From Gordionus sp. m RMFG-2023 (lineage: Eukaryota; Nematomorpha; Gordioida; Chordodea; Parachordodidae): a DNA stretch of 64,000 bases. Shown in pieces: positions 59,563 to 64,000 of this stretch. A program made the position numbers and the translations under genes. The first letter of the stretch is position 1. Each line of letters opens with the position of its first letter. The stretch is taken from contig NC_088779.1 in the NCBI RefSeq assembly GCF_954871325.1, positions 4,094,846 through 4,158,845 on the forward strand, given 5' to 3'. A model generated the notes under the pieces. It made no database searches, was not told the origin of the DNA, and saw only the letters and a program-made list of their open reading frames with translations.

Positions 59563-59651
59563 ATATGGATTACCTCAAAGAAGTGCGAGAACAAATTCCA
59601 GTTTCAAAGCAAAAAAGAAATGATATATACAATGTAACTGGACCACTATAG
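59563..59651 (+). CDS. Omega-amidase NIT2-like, C-terminal exon
   Basis: After the acceptor ATGAAAG, the exon encodes MDYLKEVREQIPVSKQKR and NDIYNVTGPL, then TAG. It matches the extreme C terminus of NIT2 (human LAEIRQQIPVFRQKRSDLY). It enters with two bases of a split codon (phase 1). It lies 6.6 kb beyond exon 5 of copy 1 and 0.6 kb before copy 2, so it is either the end of copy 1 or the relic of an intermediate copy. The exons encoding the middle of the protein, between the Cys exon and this one, were not found. Confidence 0.85.
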
Positions 59652-60242
59652 TAATTATTAAACATAATTGTCCTACTTCGTAATATATTTTTTGTTTATA
59701 TGAATATAATTAATATAATGTCGATCATTTTTGTGATAAAATTTTTATTATATTTTTTATATGAATCATTCTTTGTTTTTTCATAAATGAATTGAATTAT
59801 TAATTTTTCTCTTGACTTTTAAAAAATATTATTTCTTTTGTGATGAAAATTTCAAAAACAATTAATTTTTCTGTAATTTTTTTCAAAGTATTTTTATCAA
59901 TTTGTGTTAAAATTTTATTTGAATTAAATATTATTAATTTTTGCTAGAGTTATTTTTATATATTTTAATAAAAATATAAAGGATTATTTTGAGTTATGTA
60001 TCTTTGAAAGTACGATTATTTTTGGAAGTATTTCTATACTTTCTGAAAGTACTTAGATTTTTGAAAGTAAGTAGTTTTTCTTATATTTTTTTCGAAATTA
60101 AGTTTAGTTTTTTCCTCCATTTTGTTAATAATGACTATAACATCTTATAGTTTAATAAATTATTTATTTATACCTTATTATTAATTTGTATTTACATATA
60201 CACACGCCATGTGTTTTCAAATTTAATTCATTCATTCATTAT
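59652..60242. other. Intergenic AT-rich stretch, presumed promoter region of NIT2 copy 2
   Basis: No repeat or exon recognised. It contains the short tandem string GAAAGTA(C/A) near 60005-60070. No convincing core promoter. Confidence 0.4.
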
Positions 60243-60942
60243 ATGTCAGCTAAAATTTTACGAAGTAATTTAAATTATTTTTACGGTTAATTAATAAAAC
60301 TGATAGAATTAAAATTAGCTCTAATTCAATTAAATATAAGCGATAATAAACTCGATAATTTTAAAAAGGTTGCTAACTATGTCAAAGAAGCAGCTAGAAG
60401 TGGTTCAGCCTTGATTATATTGCCAGTTTTTTATAATTCAAATATTGAAAGAAAAATTTTTATGCTTAGGAATTTTGTTGCAATCCTTACAGTAATACCT
60501 ATTATAAAAATCATGGTGAAGCTATACCAGGAAATTTATTTTACTTTTTGTCTGATGTGGCAAAGCAAAATAAAGTTTTTCTTGTAGCTGGGTCAATTCC
60601 AGAAAAATACAATGGATATTTTTATGCCACCTCTTTAGCTTTTAATCTGAATGGGCAATTATTAGCTCAATTTAGGAAGGTAAATTTTAAAACCATATAT
60701 AATGAAACCAGATTTATTAGATTCATTTATTTGATGTAAATATTCCAAACAAACTCATCTTTAATGAGTCTTCTAAGATCAAATCAGGAAATCAAATTGT
60801 CACCTTTAACATGTGTAATAATAAGCATACTATATATATATATACTTAAAATGATAATTTTTAATAGATAACATAAAAATTGGCTTAGGAAGATGCTATG
60901 ATTTAAGATTTCCAGAAATGGCAATTTTATATAGGAAATTGG
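60243..60942 (+). CDS. Omega-amidase NIT2-like, copy 2, N-terminal part
   Basis: Exons 60243-60264, 60307-60425, 60470-60679, 60721-60814, 60868-60942. Exons 2-5 have exactly the lengths of copy 1 (119, 210, 94, 75). The start MSAKILR is chosen because its GTAATT donor gives the right phase. The triad is kept: E48 (EFCCNPYSN), K117 (FRK then IHLFDV), C158. The residue before the Cys is Arg ([12 protein letters not shown]) where Ile or Val is usual, which may affect the active site. Introns are 41-53 bp, the second again with a GTTTTT donor; the last donor is a good GTAAGT. The remaining exons were not found in the 3 kb to the window edge, where a piggyBac remnant sits, so the gene is truncated or continues outside. 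Confidence 0.85.
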
Positions 60943-61718
60943 GTAAGTCCTTCGAATTATTTATATATTACTCTCAAAGATTCACCTATACTACCATTTT
61001 AGTTGATACTCAATAATAATGTATATTGAAAAAAAGATATAACTTATCTATTTTTTTTAAATTTAAATATCATATATAATTTAATGAAATTCATTAAATT
61101 AAAAGAGTTATAGGAAATAATTTCTATTTTTATTGTAATTTATGCATAATTTTTTTATAAATTCATAGTATATGGCCACTTCCAAAAAACGTTTATTCAA
61201 AAGGTTTTCCAAGGCACATTTTTCACAATATTTTTTATTTTCAAACAGCTCATTTTTTACATTAAAAAATATTATAATAAATAATTTGTGTAAAAAAGTA
61301 CTAAATCTCCAGAAATAGGACCAATGCAACTTCAAAACTAATATTAACTTATTAAAATACAAAAAGCATGTAAACTACATTCAAGACCAAATTATTTCCA
61401 GATTGCCTATACAAGCAGAATAATCACACTGGATATTTAGATTCATAAGTTATTTAAGAGAAACGTGAAACTGAATTCTGATAGATTATTTTTATTAAAA
61501 TATTATTCAAGTTTTTATATTTTTATTATTAAATTTATATTAATAAATGTAGATATAAAAAAAGTAGGCTAATATCTTAAATATATAATACATGCTTTCA
61601 ATATTGAATTAAGAGATGCATTTAAAAATAATAAGATATAAAGATAGAAAATCTATCGATGCTGCTAAATAATTCAAGGTTTTTATTTCTAAATATGTTA
61701 TTGTTTATAATATTTTAA

Positions 61719-63046
61719 CCCTCTATTGCATACATCATATTTGAATACACATACCATTAAAAAATGTATAAATTTTAATATAAAATTTTTTACAGTTTAA
61801 TACACATGATGTATAATAGATACACATATATTTATTTATTTCTATAGTTAATTTTGTCAAAAATGAAAGACAGCTATTAATATAAATATTCTAAAATAAG
61901 TTTTCAACTTTCGAATTGTTGCATTTTTTCCATTTTATAAATTATGTAATTTCGCTTGTACAAAATTTTAAGGAACAGGAAGTTAAAAATCCTGGTAAAG
62001 AAATGTTTTATATAAAAATAATAGTGTTTAAAATTTAAATTTTAAGGTAGGTGTACCCAGATACAAAATGCGCTTTTTTGATTATTTTTTTTTATATTAT
62101 TAAATGTTCTTTATTTGCTATCTATAGTCAAAATGTCTGTATTCGAGAAGAGTTCTGATTCTAACCTTAGTGGTTCATCAGATGAGGAAATTCTTGATTC
62201 AAGATCAGCAGATGTTAGTGGAAATGCGGTATTTCAACTATTGGTGCCACAACATTCCAATTTTAAATTGTGTTTTGTTAATTGGTTCTGTTGGTATGGA
62301 ACTTCAAGTATTACTCGGCCCAAAAAGGAGTATTTCTACAGCGAGAGCTAATAGAATTTATAATTGCCAGTTTCCAACTGGAATTCTAAAAGATGGAACG
62401 TGGATTCACATAAGATCACGTAAATGGTGTCATTGTATAGTAACCATATACTCGATATAATGCTCATAAATCATGGTTAATGTATGGCGAGATTTTGTAT
62501 CTTTAAAGGTACCGGCAAAAGAGCAGATGCCATTATAAACATTTAGAATTTCAATAGCAGACTCTGTAATAAGTTTAACAAAAATATGAAGGCTAGCCTA
62601 AAAAACGAATATCAATTGACACTAAATATAAAGAAAAATCTAGCAAGGGGCCGACAAGTCTTATTACGCAGAAAGAAATAAGACAGGATTTAATAATACA
62701 TTGGCTAAAATATAGTAAAAAAAAGGCGCGATGCAAAAACCCTGGGTGTAAATTGGTTACGAAAGTGATCTAAATATGGTGTATCATTATTTTTTTACTA
62801 CAAAAAACGATTGTTTTAAATTATTTCATGAAAATTAATATAAATTTGTTTTATATTTATCAAATAATAAAATTACATATCCTTATCTTGTAATAGGCTT
62901 GAAATTGAAAAAAAAAATGGTATTTTTACAGTTCAAAAATTTTTTTTTAAAAAAAATAATTAACTTTTAGTTTATAAAAGCCCTGACAAAAATAAGTTTT
63001 TTTTAAAAACATTATATTATTTATTGATATGTCGCGCAATAGAGGG
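61719..63046 (+). mobile_element. piggyBac-type transposon remnant
   Basis: Flanked by TTAA on both sides (61715-61718, 63047-63050), with inverted ends CCCTCTATTGC, the piggyBac signature. 1.33 kb, about half of a full element. An acidic N-terminal piece starts at 62133 (MSVFEKSSDSNLSGSSDEEI), typical of piggyBac transposases. A C-terminal cysteine-rich finger is readable at 62725-62836 (ARCKNPGCKLVTKV ... TTKNDCFKLFHEN). The catalytic middle is missing, and stops and frameshifts separate the parts. Non-autonomous and decayed. Confidence 0.88.
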
Positions 63047-63050
63047 TTAA

Positions 63051-64000
63051 TATATTAAAATTGTATAAAATATTTCAATAACAACATATCTGTTATTTTT
63101 TGCTAAGGTTTGTAATTGTTCCAAATTCTGTAAATGTAATATCTGATCCGCTAGATTAGTCATCTAATAATTCCATTATCATAATTTCCTTAAATTCATT
63201 GAATACCTTGTTTTAATTTAATAATAGAAATTAAATTAATATATTTATATAACAAATAATTATGCTTATTTAGTTTTAAAAAAAAATCCTTTCATTAAAA
63301 ATTATAGGGGAAAGGTGTTACTTAACAAGATAACTATTTTACCTTTTAGCCTATGAAATCCACAATTCATCTAATACTTTATTTGGGTAAGTTTGTTTTG
63401 TTATTGCATAATATAATATTTAAAAAGGAAATTGTTCACTTAATCGTTAAAAAATATCAAACTAGTTTGATATTAAAAATAACACAATATTGTATGCATT
63501 AAAAAAAATAACGTTTTGTTTAGAAGGACACATCTATTAAGCTGTATTTATTTTTTTCTCACTTTGAAAAATGCTGGCCAAATATTTTTTAAAAATAACT
63601 GATGGTTTTATATTTTGAGTATTGTCCACAAGTATTGATTAAATGTATAATATTGGTCTGATACTGTTACCATTGATGGTGCATATCAGATAACATACAT
63701 TAATTCATGATGCATGGTTCTAGATTTTTTCCAGATTCTTATACCTTTCCAAGAAATTCTTATACCTTTCCAAGAAAAGGATGAAAAATGCCTATAACCT
63801 CCCAAAATAGGATTTTATTTAAGAAATTTTTTTAATTTTCTTTTACAATATAAACTAATGATATCGTAAGGTTTACATTTATATAAATTAAGCAACATTA
63901 TTTTAAAACCATATTTAGTTATTTTTTCACCAATTCCTTGTTTAAATATTAGTTAATTAAAAGAATAAACTTTTTGTATAAATTGCTGACAGGGTTGGGA
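63051..64000. other. Gene-free stretch to window end
   Basis: AT-rich. A short direct duplication CTTATACCTTTCCAAGAAA occurs at about 63738-63777. No NIT2 exon recognised. Confidence 0.4.

Overview
This window looks like AT-rich nuclear DNA of an invertebrate animal. The basis is spliced genes with GT..AG introns, a Star-like FkbM methyltransterase-fold membrane protein of a kind known mainly from animals, a spliced omega-amidase (NIT2) family, and the mix of repeats: several hAT transposons, a piggyBac remnant, non-LTR retrotransposons and dozens of short inverted-repeat elements. The species cannot be fixed from the sequence.

Five host gene units could be read by linking short exons at matching intron phases. 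(1) 9193-11630 (+) and (2) 25776-28764 (+) are a duplicated pair of small, cysteine-containing, probably secreted proteins (156 and 161 aa). Each has six exons and the same intron phases, and they weakly resemble the ADAMTS cysteine-rich region. (3) 31189-39590 (-) is a complete six-exon, 330-aa type II membrane protein with an FkbM methyltransferase / Star-like domain. Its introns are full of transposons. (4) 52269-52965 (+) and (5) 60243-60942 (+) are two tandem copies of the N-terminal 60% of an omega-amidase/nitrilase (NIT2-like), with identical exon lengths and very short introns (40-53 bp). A terminal NIT2 exon lies between them at 59563-59651. The middle exons are missing or decayed, so copy 1 at least is probably broken.

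Layout: 1-2540 decayed LINE (minus strand); 3080-5230 long tandem, polypyrimidine and purine satellite-like DNA; 5231-9190 repeat-rich, no gene; 9193-11630 secreted gene A; 11700-18740 no gene, scattered inverted-repeat elements; 18747-22370 a 3.6-kb hAT transposon with perfect 8-bp target duplication; 25776-28764 secreted gene B; 30-42 kb FkbM gene with intronic MITEs and a LINE fragment, plus a duplicated copy of its 3' flank at about 42.4-42.7 kb; 43003-44489 and about 49800-51125 shrunken hAT elements; 44.5-49.7 kb microsatellites, minisatellites and MITEs; 52.3-60.9 kb the NIT2-like cluster, interrupted by MITEs, a large palindrome, a few unassigned minus-strand open stretches and an LTR-retrotransposon fossil; 61719-63046 a piggyBac-type remnant.

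The recurring theme is local duplication of single genes (secreted pair, NIT2 pair, FkbM flank) followed by invasion of introns by hAT-derived MITEs. One MITE is shared at the same intron position by both secreted paralogs, so it predates their duplication. Another is present in only one, so it probably came later. No CRISPR, operon, tRNA or rRNA gene was found.
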